Shown: piece by piece, positions 1 to 6,436 of the stretch | How the letters are laid out: every line of letters starts with the position of its first letter | How positions within the stretch are numbered: position 1 is the stretch's first letter | NCBI GenBank assembly: GCA_045614825.1 | Contig: JAZLDO010000124.1 | Coordinates: forward strand, 1-13,122 | Direction: 5' to 3' | DNA length: 13,122 bases | Origin: Aphodosoma sp045614825 | GTDB taxonomy: Bacteria; Bacteroidota; Bacteroidia; Bacteroidales; Paludibacteraceae | Position numbers and translations under genes: made by a program | Notes under the pieces: generated by a model | The model's input: only the letters and a program-made list of their open reading frames with translations | The model's database searches: none | What the model was told of the DNA's origin: nothing

Positions 1-157
1 TAGACTTTCCAGATCCCCATCCGCCGTCTATACCAATTATTTTAGAAATGCTGTTATCTATTACATTCACGATATTCTGAGCAATGATTTCGTGAGAATT
101 ACCTTCAAATAAATCTTTTCCACAAGGCTTATTATCTAAAAATCTTGGATATTTCAT
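1..157 (-). CDS. KAP-family P-loop NTPase, N-terminal fragment (cut by window edge)
   Basis: Only the first 52 codons are inside the window; the reading frame is open to position 1. The peptide starts MKYPRFLDNKPCGKDLF and reaches a Walker A loop, GGWGSGKS at residues 45-52 (K51, S52), preceded by the hydrophobic strand IIGID. The Trp within the P-loop and the short N-terminal segment before it are typical of KAP NTPases, a STAND-like ATPase group that is often membrane-associated and common in bacterial defence islands. The ATG at 155-157 is the only sensible start; the upstream bases are A/T-rich with no clear ribosome binding site. It lies 159 bases downstream of the methyltransferase-HIT gene on the same strand, so co-transcription is possible but not shown. 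The family is inferred from this short stretch; another P-loop NTPase with the same loop cannot be excluded. Confidence 0.7.
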   Translation of the reverse strand, partial: MKYPRFLDNKPCGKDLFEGNSHEIIAQNIVNVIDNSISKIIGIDGGWGSGKS

Positions 158-316
158 AACTTTTTATTCTTTCTTTTTTATACAAAATATATTTTATTTA
201 ATATTCTCTAATAGTATAGTTAAAAAATTTTATTCTCCCTATTTTATTAATTCAAATTAACAAATACAACAAAATAAAATTTATTTTATTATTTCATGTA
301 GTACTTATTCATCAAA

Positions 317-1438
317 TTAATTTTTAATTATTCTACTGTTAAAAACCTCATCATACTTTTCCATTATCCTCTGCCATTCTTCATTAGAAATAGGATATTT
401 TAATTGTAACTTCTTTACTCTGTAAAATATAGATTTCCATGAACGACTAAATATTGAAATCAAATCATCCATTTTTGTCCCTTTATTTATCAACTCCCAC
501 AATTTATCATCATCCTCTGATGTCCACCTCTTAAACCTATTACTTATTTCCTTATTTTTCTTTATAGTTTCAACAATATAATTTTGTTTACTTGGAATAA
601 CACCGCGCACACCACCTCTCGGATTTTCAACATCACCTTTATAACGAGGTATCAAATGCATATGTACATGAAAAACAGATTGTCCACCCGCTTCATTCAC
701 ATTTATACCAATATTATAACCATCTGGGTTAAATCGCTTATCAATCTTACACTTTACATATTGCAACATAACATTCATAGCCTCACGCTCACGATTAGTA
801 AGATCAAAATAATTAGCTACATGTCGTTTGGGTATAATTAAAGCATGACCAAGCGACACTGGATAACCATCATAAAAAGCAACACAAGTCGCTGTTTCAC
901 AAATAATTTCCACCTTACGAGATAAATTACAAAATGGACAATTTACGCCTTCTTCTCGTGGTAATTTATTAAAATGCTTATACTTATACAATTCATAACT
1001 GCTATTGCAAACAAGACTCTCAAAAGGTAATTTTACATTGCACTGATAAGTATATTGCTTATATATTGCATGAAAACGAAAACCTTCTTCTTCCAAATCA
1101 CGACGAACAGCTAAATAAGCTGTTCCATTAGGAGCTAAAAGATTACTAATAGACATCATCACATCAGCTTGAGGATATCGTTCTAATACATTCAATACAT
1201 AAATACAGATAATAGTATCAAACTTACCATCTGGATAGTCTGGTCTATAATAACTATCATATCCAACAATATCAAACCCTAATCGCTTCAATTCATCAGT
1301 ATCATACCCAAATCCACAGCCAAAATCTAAGATTCTCCCCTTTAATAAACCATGTTGCAAAAGATAACGCACAGGAACAGATAAATCTGTTCTCTTAATC
1401 GCAGTCAAATGTGGATGATTAATCTTTTCTGGTTGCAT
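317..1438 (-). CDS. SAM methyltransferase / HIT domain / Myb-SANT-like helix-turn-helix fusion
   Basis: A 373-residue protein with three recognisable parts. Residues about 12-125 form a class I SAM methyltransferase: the entry segment TAIKRTDLSVPVRYLL is followed by motif I (ILDFGCGFG), the GYD acidic end of the next strand, and a FDTIICIYVLNVLE segment. Residues about 165-275 form a HIT domain: CPFC, then GHALIIPKRH, then HVHMHLIPRY with all three histidines of the nucleotide-binding triad, the middle one being the expected nucleophile. Residues about 300-348 resemble a Myb/SANT repeat (RWTSEDDDKLW ... RSWKSIFYRVKKL), which would bind DNA. The frame also runs upstream to a TTG inside the HNH gene, but the ATG at 1436-1438 gives a 5-base gap after the HNH stop and brings the start close to the methyltransferase entry segment. 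HIT proteins are nucleotide hydrolases or transferases; a role on nucleic acid or a nucleotide tag is inference. Confidence 0.85.
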   Translation of the reverse strand: MQPEKINHPHLTAIKRTDLSVPVRYLLQHGLLKGRILDFGCGFGYDTDELKRLGFDIVGYDSYYRPDYPDGKFDTIICIYVLNVLERYPQADVMMSISNLLAPNGTAYLAVRRDLEEEGFRFHAIYKQYTYQCNVKLPFESLVCNSSYELYKYKHFNKLPREEGVNCPFCNLSRKVEIICETATCVAFYDGYPVSLGHALIIPKRHVANYFDLTNREREAMNVMLQYVKCKIDKRFNPDGYNIGINVNEAGGQSVFHVHMHLIPRYKGDVENPRGGVRGVIPSKQNYIVETIKKNKEISNRFKRWTSEDDDKLWELINKGTKMDDLISIFSRSWKSIFYRVKKLQLKYPISNEEWQRIMEKYDEVFNSRIIKN

Positions 1439-1443
1439 AAATA

Positions 1444-2517
1444 CTAATATTTCCAAGTTTCAAAACCCATATTTATAGCTATTTGACACATTGGTCTAAA
1501 TGTTTGAAAAAAGCAATCAAATAAATGCTGTCTATCCATCGACACAATCTCTTGTGGAGTATATCCAAGCGACAAATAATCCTCATATAATTTTTTTTGT
1601 TTTCCCACTTCAAGATTTATACGCAACGCAACTTGATGCATAATTGCCAACTTTGGAAGATATAAATCCAAGTCAGGCAATTTATTACTCTTTGAACTAT
1701 TTACACTTGAATCTGTTGGTATTAAATTCCACAACAAATCATGAGAAACAAAACTCCATGGAATAAAATGATCCAAATCGTACTCTTCTGAATATAACAA
1801 CTTTTCCGTATATAAGCAACGCATTTCCAATCCATTATTAATTGCAACATTCCAAAATTTTCTCTGTTCTAATAACGAACTACGTTCTTCTTTCTTTATT
1901 ATTTTACTTGAAATATTAGGCACATTAGGATTTCTAACTTGTAAAAAATTAGTTAATCCCCAATACGAAAAAGCAGTAAGAATATCATAATTTTCTTGCA
2001 AATAAGTTAACCACATAGGATTAAGTTCAACCCACAATCCATCTCTTTTTTTTTCTAACTTATAAATACACCCATTTTCAAAATTTTGAGAACGTAAAAC
2101 TACCTCTCTATCATCACTTGTATCAATCCAAGGGCGAAGAAACCGATAGGGAACATTATTTTGCAAAAAAGCTAATTGCTTTCTAACATCTACTTTATAC
2201 TGAACTAAATTTGTAAGCACAACAATCAACTCATTCATTCCTAAATTTATAGGAATATTATTTTCTTTTTGCAATTTCAATATTGTATCATAAAGTGATT
2301 CTGATTTCCCAAAAGAAAGGCGGAAATAATTCACTGGATACCAAGCATTGGCTACCATTAAAATCATTATTTCCCACACATTCATTCTTGTTTTACCCTG
2401 CTTAACATATAGTTCCAATATTCCTAAGAACCAATAAAATTTATATGTAGCAACCGTTTTGTCAAATATACGATTCAACCTACTCGTAGACAATATATGA
2501 GACTGTGGTATATTCAT
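1444..2517 (-). CDS. HNH endonuclease-like protein
   Basis: A 357-residue protein, probably cytoplasmic. An HNH nuclease core lies at residues about 232-282: CLYT, then YDLDHFIPWS (D249, H250), then the N264 of LLWNLIPTD, and the NSSKSNKLP segment (N278, K279). This is the classic HNH arrangement with the metal-binding and catalytic His in DH and the following Asn residues intact, so it should be active. The N-terminal 130 residues begin LNRIFDKTVATYKFYWFLGIL and are helical with many aromatic residues; I do not recognise them as a named domain, and they may handle target recognition or partner binding. The gene sits directly upstream of the methyltransferase-HIT gene with only 5 bases between, so the two products very likely work together. 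It has its own promoter at 2543-2574. The target (modified DNA, phage DNA or RNA) cannot be told from sequence. Confidence 0.85.
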   Translation of the reverse strand: MNIPQSHILSTSRLNRIFDKTVATYKFYWFLGILELYVKQGKTRMNVWEIMILMVANAWYPVNYFRLSFGKSESLYDTILKLQKENNIPINLGMNELIVVLTNLVQYKVDVRKQLAFLQNNVPYRFLRPWIDTSDDREVVLRSQNFENGCIYKLEKKRDGLWVELNPMWLTYLQENYDILTAFSYWGLTNFLQVRNPNVPNISSKIIKKEERSSLLEQRKFWNVAINNGLEMRCLYTEKLLYSEEYDLDHFIPWSFVSHDLLWNLIPTDSSVNSSKSNKLPDLDLYLPKLAIMHQVALRINLEVGKQKKLYEDYLSLGYTPQEIVSMDRQHLFDCFFQTFRPMCQIAINMGFETWKY

Positions 2518-2542
2518 TGCGAATTATTATTTTAATTTTTTA

Positions 2543-2574
2543 CAAAAACACAAAACTTTTTCTCAAAAGTCAAA
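2543..2574 (-). promoter_or_regulatory. Bacteroidota-type promoter of the HNH operon, with an inverted repeat in the spacer
   Basis: On the minus strand TTTG (2574-2571) is followed after exactly 20 bases by TGTTTTTG (2550-2543), close to the TAnnTTTG consensus with one mismatch. The HNH start codon is 25 bases downstream. The spacer contains the inverted repeat ACTTTT-GAGA-AAAAGT (2570-2555), a possible operator. The spacer is 18 of 20 bases identical to that of the RhuM-Doc promoter. Confidence 0.6.
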
Positions 2575-2589
2575 TCTTTTAAACAACCA

Positions 2590-3585
2590 TCATTCATAGT
2601 TGTTTTTATTTATCAGATTCACAACTACTTTAACCATTACATCCATCTCTTCAGTCTTACTTTCAGCAATCATCAACGTTAGTGCCACAAGCGTACTATC
2701 CGCAAGACGTTTACTACCATCGGCATTATAAAGTATATGATTACCATTTAGAAACCAAAGAAATAACGTAGCTGCAATTCGCTTATTTCCATCACTAAAT
2801 GAATGATTTTTTGTGACAAGATAAAGCAACATTGCTGCCTTTTCCTCTACACTTGGATACAACTCCTCTCCACCAAAAGTTTGATATATCTGCCCTATAC
2901 TACTCTTAAATGAATCATCCTTCTCATTTCCAAATAAAACCGAGCCACCAAATCGCTCACGCAAACGCTCAATCTCCCGCATTGCCCCTTCATACGTAGC
3001 ACGAAATGACTCCTCTGGTGTTATTTTATCTATCGAAAGTCGCTCATAATCATAATTATCAAGTGTATCAAGTGCATAAGTATAATCCACCACCACATCT
3101 AAAAGATCCTGACTCTCCACCTCACTCGTCATCTCTCTATTTTGCAAAGTCCGTCCAACAAGTTGCACCAATTGACGAAGCTCCTCTATCTGCTCACGTC
3201 TAATTCTCTCATTCACAGCATATCCTTTCATAAGGTATTGCTTCAATACCCTATTAGCCCATTGACGAAACTTTACGCCTCTTTTTGAATTAACCCGATA
3301 CCCTACAGAAATAATCATATCAAGATTAAAATATGGCACCAAACGACGAACTGTTCGATCTCCCTCTTTTTGAACTTGTGCAATTTTTGCACAGGTTGCA
3401 TCTCGTTCTAATTCTTCAACTTTATAAATATTATTAATATGTCGCACAATAGACGTCCTATCTGTTTGAAACAACTCCGCCATCTGAGCCTGAGTCAACC
3501 ACACAGTCTCATTCTCCATACGAACATCAATCTGTGTCTGTCCATCTTCTGTCTGATATATAACTATTTTATTTTCTAAATTCAT
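2590..3585 (-). CDS. RhuM/Bro-type DNA-binding protein fused to a Doc-type Fic domain
   Basis: A 331-residue two-part protein. The N-terminal half matches the RhuM virulence-protein family: IYQTEDGQTQIDVR at the start, then the helix-turn-helix-like stretch VWLTQAQMAELFQTDRTSI (about 28-46), and the conserved YFNLDMIISVGYRVNS segment followed by FRQWA (about 85-110). The C-terminal third is a Fic/Doc fold with HSFSDGNKR at residues 261-269: invariant His, acidic Asp, Asn and Arg are present. The Lys in GNKR, in place of the second Gly of GNGR AMPylators, resembles the phage P1 Doc toxin, which phosphorylates EF-Tu, so a kinase-like reaction is more likely than AMPylation. The ATG at 3585 is chosen because upstream in-frame starts at 3615 and 3627 lie at or before the expected transcription start. 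Such fusions are common in Bacteroidota accessory regions; the target is unknown. No antitoxin gene is visible beside it. Confidence 0.88.
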   Translation of the reverse strand: MNLENKIVIYQTEDGQTQIDVRMENETVWLTQAQMAELFQTDRTSIVRHINNIYKVEELERDATCAKIAQVQKEGDRTVRRLVPYFNLDMIISVGYRVNSKRGVKFRQWANRVLKQYLMKGYAVNERIRREQIEELRQLVQLVGRTLQNREMTSEVESQDLLDVVVDYTYALDTLDNYDYERLSIDKITPEESFRATYEGAMREIERLRERFGGSVLFGNEKDDSFKSSIGQIYQTFGGEELYPSVEEKAAMLLYLVTKNHSFSDGNKRIAATLFLWFLNGNHILYNADGSKRLADSTLVALTLMIAESKTEEMDVMVKVVVNLINKNNYE

Positions 3586-3616
3586 AGCTTCATCATTAAT
3601 TTTATTTTTCAACATG

Positions 3617-3647
3617 CAAATATACAAAATTTTTCCTCAAAAGTCAA
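3617..3647 (-). promoter_or_regulatory. Promoter of the RhuM-Doc gene
   Basis: On the minus strand TTG (3647-3645) is followed after 20 bases by TATATTTG (3624-3617), a perfect TAnnTTTG box. Transcription should begin near 3611, which rules out the longer reading frames and fixes the start at 3585. The spacer carries ACTTTT-GAGG-AAAAAT (3644-3629), a near copy of the inverted repeat in the HNH promoter. Confidence 0.75.
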
Positions 3648-3730
3648 GTCCTTTCTCCCACTTTCTGCTATTTCCTAAAATCAACCCAATAATTCACTAT
3701 AAATCAATACCACACAAACCAAAAACTTAT

Positions 3731-3755
3731 CCCCTGCTCCCCTCCCCCTACTCCC
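3731..3755 (-). other. G-quadruplex-forming motif
   Basis: Read on the minus strand there are four G runs, GGG-AGTA-GGGGG-A-GGGG-AGCA-GGGG, which satisfies the usual pattern of four runs of three or more G separated by short loops. It stands about 85 bases upstream of the RhuM-Doc promoter in an otherwise A/T-rich setting. Folding or function is not shown. Confidence 0.5.
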
Positions 3756-3776
3756 TGTTACTTACGCCTTATCTCA

Positions 3777-3820
3777 ATATAGGATAAATATACTATAAAT
3801 ATAGGATAAATATACTATAA
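3777..3820. repeat. 22-base tandem repeat, two perfect copies
   Basis: The unit ATATAGGATAAA plus TATACTATAA occurs at 3777-3798 and 3799-3820 without mismatch, followed by a partial third copy (CATACTATAA) ending about 3831. It is A/T-rich and non-coding. Adjacent copies without spacers exclude a CRISPR array. Confidence 0.8.
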
Positions 3821-3870
3821 ACATACTATAACCCTACCTTCTCCCATCCCTAAAGATTCCTAAACCCCAC

Positions 3871-3903
3871 AAAAAAAGTTCCCTCGACACTGTCGAGAGA
3901 ACT
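3871..3903 (-). terminator. Rho-independent terminator downstream of lpxB
   Basis: The arms AGTTC + CTCGACA (3877-3889) pair with TGTCGAG + GAACT (3891-3903) with one C/A mismatch; the central bases must open to form the loop. On the minus strand the hairpin is followed directly by six T (3876-3871). It lies about 210 bases beyond the lpxB stop on its strand and should end the gldF-surE-lpxB transcript before the RhuM-Doc promoter. Confidence 0.8.
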
Positions 3904-3962
3904 CTATATAATAACCATCAAAAAATCAACAAACTAACATCTGCTCATCATAAAAACGCCGT

Positions 3963-4084
3963 ATGACAATCCGTGTCATCCGTAAAGCTGATTTTTTAGC
4001 GTAGCTGAAAAATTGCGAATCTAAAATAAAAAAATCCGTAAGAAGTAAACATATTTATTCCGTGTTTTCCGTGCGTTCCGTGTG
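3963..4084. repeat. TCCGT-word repeat region with two hairpins
   Basis: TCCGT occurs six times, in two groups with nine-base spacing (3970 and 3979; 4059, 4068 and 4077) plus one at 4035. The last group is three nine-base units TTCCGTGTT, TTCCGTGCG, TTCCGTGTG (4058-4084). Two hairpins lie in between: ATGACA/TGTCAT (3963-3979) and ATTTTTTAGC-GTA-GCTGAAAAAT (3991-4013, one G-T pair). Neither is followed by a T run, so they do not look like terminators. It may be one copy of a dispersed intergenic element. Confidence 0.55.
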
Positions 4085-4113
4085 AGACAAAAATGATATC
4101 AAGTTCACAGTCA

Positions 4114-5241
4114 CTACCCTTTATAAATCTTTTCAGCACAACGAGCATCTGCCCCTGCCTCACCCAACACATCAATTATCTCATCATACGCTTGCAACAT
4201 CTCCTGCCTTACCTCACCATCCACTATTATCTTATCCAACTCTACCTTCGTACGCTCAAGTGTATAGTTATGCGCAAGCAATTCGATGACCACCTCACGT
4301 TGTGCTATAATATTCACCAACGACACCCAAGGCGCTTTGATGAGCAAAGGTTTGAGTAGCATGGTCAACCTACCGCCAAACACCTTATATACGACCACTT
4401 GAGGAACTCGAAAAAGTGCAGTTTCGAGAGTTGCAGTGCCAGAATTCACCACTGCAACTCGTGCCACACGCAATAAAGAATATGTAGCCCCATAAATTAT
4501 TTTTACTCCCGTTTGCTCTACTACCGATTCATAAAACTCAGCCTCAACACCTGATGCTGCCGCTACAACAAACTGACACTCAGAATAACTTTCGGATAAT
4601 TGCACCATAATAGGCAAACACGAACGTATTTCTTGCCTACGACTACCTGCCAACAATGCCACTATAGGACGAGAGTCAAGTCCATTCTCAGCACGGAATT
4701 GCGCTTCATCGAATGGCAGAGCCATAAATGCCGCCACCGAATCAACCGATGGATTACCCACATATTCAACCTTATATCCACGCATTCCAAACCACTCTGT
4801 CTCAAACGGAAATATGGTAAACATTCTATCAACATATCGTTTAATTGACTTCAAACGATACTCTTTCCATGCCCACAGTTTAGGTGCTATATAATAATCC
4901 ACTTCGACAGATGGCAGATTACGCTTCACAAACTTTGCAAATCGGAGATTGAAACCAGGATAGTCGATTAAAATGACTTTATCAGGAGCGAAATCAATCA
5001 AATTGCGCTCGGCAAGTCGCTGAAGACAAAATATTTTATCGATATTAAGCAATACGTTGACAAAACCCATAAACGCCATATTGCGATAATGCACAATAGG
5101 CTCTACCCCAGCCGACTGTGCTATCAAGTCGCCCCCAAAGAAACGGAATTGCGCTTCAGGGTCACGACGCTTAAGCTCAGCAATCAACCGACTACCATGC
5201 AAATCGCCAGAGGCTTCACCTGCTATGAGAAAATATTTCAT
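4114..5241 (-). CDS. lpxB: Lipid A disaccharide synthase
   Basis: A 375-residue glycosyltransferase of family GT19, the usual LpxB length. It joins UDP-2,3-diacylglucosamine to lipid X (2,3-diacylglucosamine 1-phosphate), making the tetraacyl disaccharide of lipid A on the inner face of the cytoplasmic membrane. Family signatures are GEASGDLHG (8-16), MAFMGFVNVL, the IDYPGFN loop with D94 (92-98), YIAPKLWAWKEYR (117-129), VGNPSVD (161-167), LLAGSRRQEI (197-205) and the nucleotide-binding NSGTATLETAL (267-276). The frame extends upstream to a TTG, but MKYFLIAGEASGDLHG at 5241 is the family start. It follows the small membrane gene on the same strand after 152 bases that contain two strong inverted repeats, so its expression could be tuned separately from surE. 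All key motifs are intact. Confidence 0.96.
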   Translation of the reverse strand: MKYFLIAGEASGDLHGSRLIAELKRRDPEAQFRFFGGDLIAQSAGVEPIVHYRNMAFMGFVNVLLNIDKIFCLQRLAERNLIDFAPDKVILIDYPGFNLRFAKFVKRNLPSVEVDYYIAPKLWAWKEYRLKSIKRYVDRMFTIFPFETEWFGMRGYKVEYVGNPSVDSVAAFMALPFDEAQFRAENGLDSRPIVALLAGSRRQEIRSCLPIMVQLSESYSECQFVVAAASGVEAEFYESVVEQTGVKIIYGATYSLLRVARVAVVNSGTATLETALFRVPQVVVYKVFGGRLTMLLKPLLIKAPWVSLVNIIAQREVVIELLAHNYTLERTKVELDKIIVDGEVRQEMLQAYDEIIDVLGEAGADARCAEKIYKG

Positions 5242-5263
5242 TTCAAATAAAATCAACATGTAG

Positions 5264-5284
5264 GTACGCTCGGCTCGAGCGTAC
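5264..5284. repeat. Perfect hairpin upstream of lpxB
   Basis: GTACGCTCG (5264-5272), loop GCT, CGAGCGTAC (5276-5284): a nine-base-pair G/C-rich stem with a three-base loop, 23 bases upstream of the lpxB start. There is no T run on either side, so it is not a simple terminator. It could be a repeated palindrome, an mRNA-stabilising hairpin or a protein site. Confidence 0.65.
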
Positions 5285-5301
5285 GCAAACAACAAGGCAT
5301 G

Positions 5302-5320
5302 TACTTTTTTAAAAAAAGTA
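5302..5320. repeat. TACTTTTTT / AAAAAAGTA inverted repeat
   Basis: The two nine-base arms (5302-5310 and 5312-5320) are exact complements around one A. Being almost only A/T, it would be a weak RNA stem. It ends 18 bases before the nearby G/C-rich hairpin and falls between the small membrane gene and lpxB. Confidence 0.5.
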
Positions 5321-5393
5321 ACCAACTAAAACAATTCAAGCACAAAAAAACTTAATTATCCCATAATTTTTTTGTACTTATGTTAAAAAGAAA

Positions 5394-5693
5394 TCAAGAA
5401 TTGATAACTACAAAAAGTGCTGATATAGCAATAAAAAGAAACAGTGATGCAAATACACCTTTGCAAGCACGCCACATCTCCCAAGTATTGAGCAAAAACA
5501 CAGTAGCCATATCAGGAAATATCGCAATACACAATAATTTGACAATCATACTATTCGTACTTGCCAAACCAAGAATGGTTTTTAATGAAAACCCGTCAAA
5601 TGTATTGTTTTGCACAAAAAGATAGAGCATGGCAACTGGCATCACCAAACCTATAAGCATCCCAAACCAAAGTGTATCAAGCTTCTGTTTCAT
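5394..5693 (-). CDS. Small three-helix membrane protein between surE and lpxB
   Basis: A 99-residue protein with no recognised function. Three hydrophobic segments are visible: about 8-27 (LWFGMLIGLVMPVAMLYLFV), about 48-68 (SMIVKLLCIAIFPDMATVFLL) and about 79-97 (GVFASLFLFIAISALFVVI), so it should sit in the inner membrane. Its ATG at 5691-5693 lies inside surE, and the two frames overlap by 17 bases, which suggests translational coupling. I recall similar small proteins between surE and lpxB in other Bacteroidales, so it is probably a real conserved gene; that is from memory, not a search. A link to lipid A synthesis is only inferred from position. Confidence 0.8.
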   Translation of the reverse strand: MKQKLDTLWFGMLIGLVMPVAMLYLFVQNNTFDGFSLKTILGLASTNSMIVKLLCIAIFPDMATVFLLNTWEMWRACKGVFASLFLFIAISALFVVINS

Positions 5694-6435
5694 ATTGTTT
5701 ACAGAAATCTATTGCCTTATATGCTGTCATATCAAATTGCAATGGCACAACTGTGATATAACCATTTTCGATAGCACATTGGTCGGCATTCATATCGTTA
5801 TCGTTGAGGAACATAAAGTCGCCAATCAACCAATAATAGTCGTTTGCGCGAGGAGCTTCTGTCTTTCCAAAGTCGTTTGCCCAACGTCCTTCTGCTTGAC
5901 GACAAGCGCGGATACCTTTAACTTCGCCTTTAGGAGCATTCACATTCAAGCAAATATCTTTAGGCATTTCAGAATTGATTGTCTTAGCAATTATTTGCTC
6001 GAAATAAGGCAACGAAGGCTCGAAATCGGCATCGGCATCATGGTCGCACAACGAAAATCCAATCGAAGGAACTCCATGCAAAGCGCCCTCAATAGCTGCA
6101 CCGATAGTACCTGAATATATCACATTTATACTCGCATTCGACCCATGATTGATACCCGAAATCACAAGATCGGGTTTTCGGTCTAGCAACTGGCTAATCG
6201 CCAATTTTACACAATCGGCAGGAGTGCCACTAACGGCATACTGCTTAATATTTTCTACATCAGAAGGTACCGATTTAACCGAAACTGGCACTTCAATAGT
6301 CAATGCGCTCGACTGAGCCGAACGAGGCCCATTAGGTGCCACTACTACCACATCGCCATACTTTGCCGCAACGCGCGCAATCGTTTGAATACCTTTGGCT
6401 TGAATGCCATCGTCGTTTGTAATTAGAATCAACAT
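5677..6435 (-). CDS. surE: 5'/3'-nucleotidase SurE
   Basis: A 252-residue metal-dependent phosphatase that removes phosphate from nucleoside 5'- and 3'-monophosphates and is linked to stress and stationary phase. The start MLILITNDDGI carries the metal-binding D8 and D9; the PNGPRSAQSSALT loop supplies S39, and SGINHGSN supplies N96. SGTPADCVKLAI (69-80) and YSGTIGAAIEGALHGVPSIGFSL (107-129) are also family hallmarks. The length matches cytoplasmic SurE proteins and no signal peptide is present. It lies 53 bases after gldF and overlaps the small membrane gene that follows, so gldF, surE, the small gene and lpxB probably share a transcript. Confidence 0.96.
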   Translation of the reverse strand: MLILITNDDGIQAKGIQTIARVAAKYGDVVVVAPNGPRSAQSSALTIEVPVSVKSVPSDVENIKQYAVSGTPADCVKLAISQLLDRKPDLVISGINHGSNASINVIYSGTIGAAIEGALHGVPSIGFSLCDHDADADFEPSLPYFEQIIAKTINSEMPKDICLNVNAPKGEVKGIRACRQAEGRWANDFGKTEAPRANDYYWLIGDFMFLNDNDMNADQCAIENGYITVVPLQFDMTAYKAIDFCKQYETEA

Positions 6436-6436
6436 A

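Larger units (their letters stand above)
3648..4113. other. Gene-free junction between the accessory block and the lpxB cluster
   Basis: No plausible coding region is present in these 466 bases. In order they hold a C-rich tract (3731-3755), a 22-base tandem repeat (3777-3820), the lpxB-side terminator (3871-3903), two hairpins (3963-3979 and 3991-4013) and nine-base TCCGT-containing repeats (to 4084). No tRNA, direct repeat pair or integrase remnant was found that would mark an attachment site. Confidence 0.75.

Noticed and set aside
183..191. Possible -7 box for the KAP gene (TATATTTTG on the minus strand)
   Set aside because: It has one base too many for the consensus, and no TTG lies at the required distance.
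271..290. AATAAAAT / ATTTTATT palindrome after the methyltransferase-HIT gene as a terminator
   Set aside because: The stem is only eight A/T pairs with a two-base loop in a region where such matches are expected by chance.
1439..1456. TTG start giving the methyltransferase-HIT protein six extra residues
   Set aside because: It overlaps the HNH stop codon and uses a rare start; the ATG at 1438 fits better and the extra residues match nothing in the methyltransferase domain.
3586..3627. Longer N-terminus of the RhuM-Doc protein
   Set aside because: The in-frame starts at 3615 and 3627 lie within the promoter or before the expected transcription start.
3777..3831. Repeat units as a CRISPR array
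   Set aside because: The copies are directly adjacent without spacers, only two are complete, and no cas gene is present.
5242..5325. Longer N-terminus of LpxB, starting at a TTG
   Set aside because: The extension runs through both inverted repeats and does not belong to the family; MKYFLIAGEASGD is the standard start.
5629..6114. 161-codon open frame on the plus strand over surE
   Set aside because: It is the reverse-strand shadow of surE, whose motifs are unambiguous.
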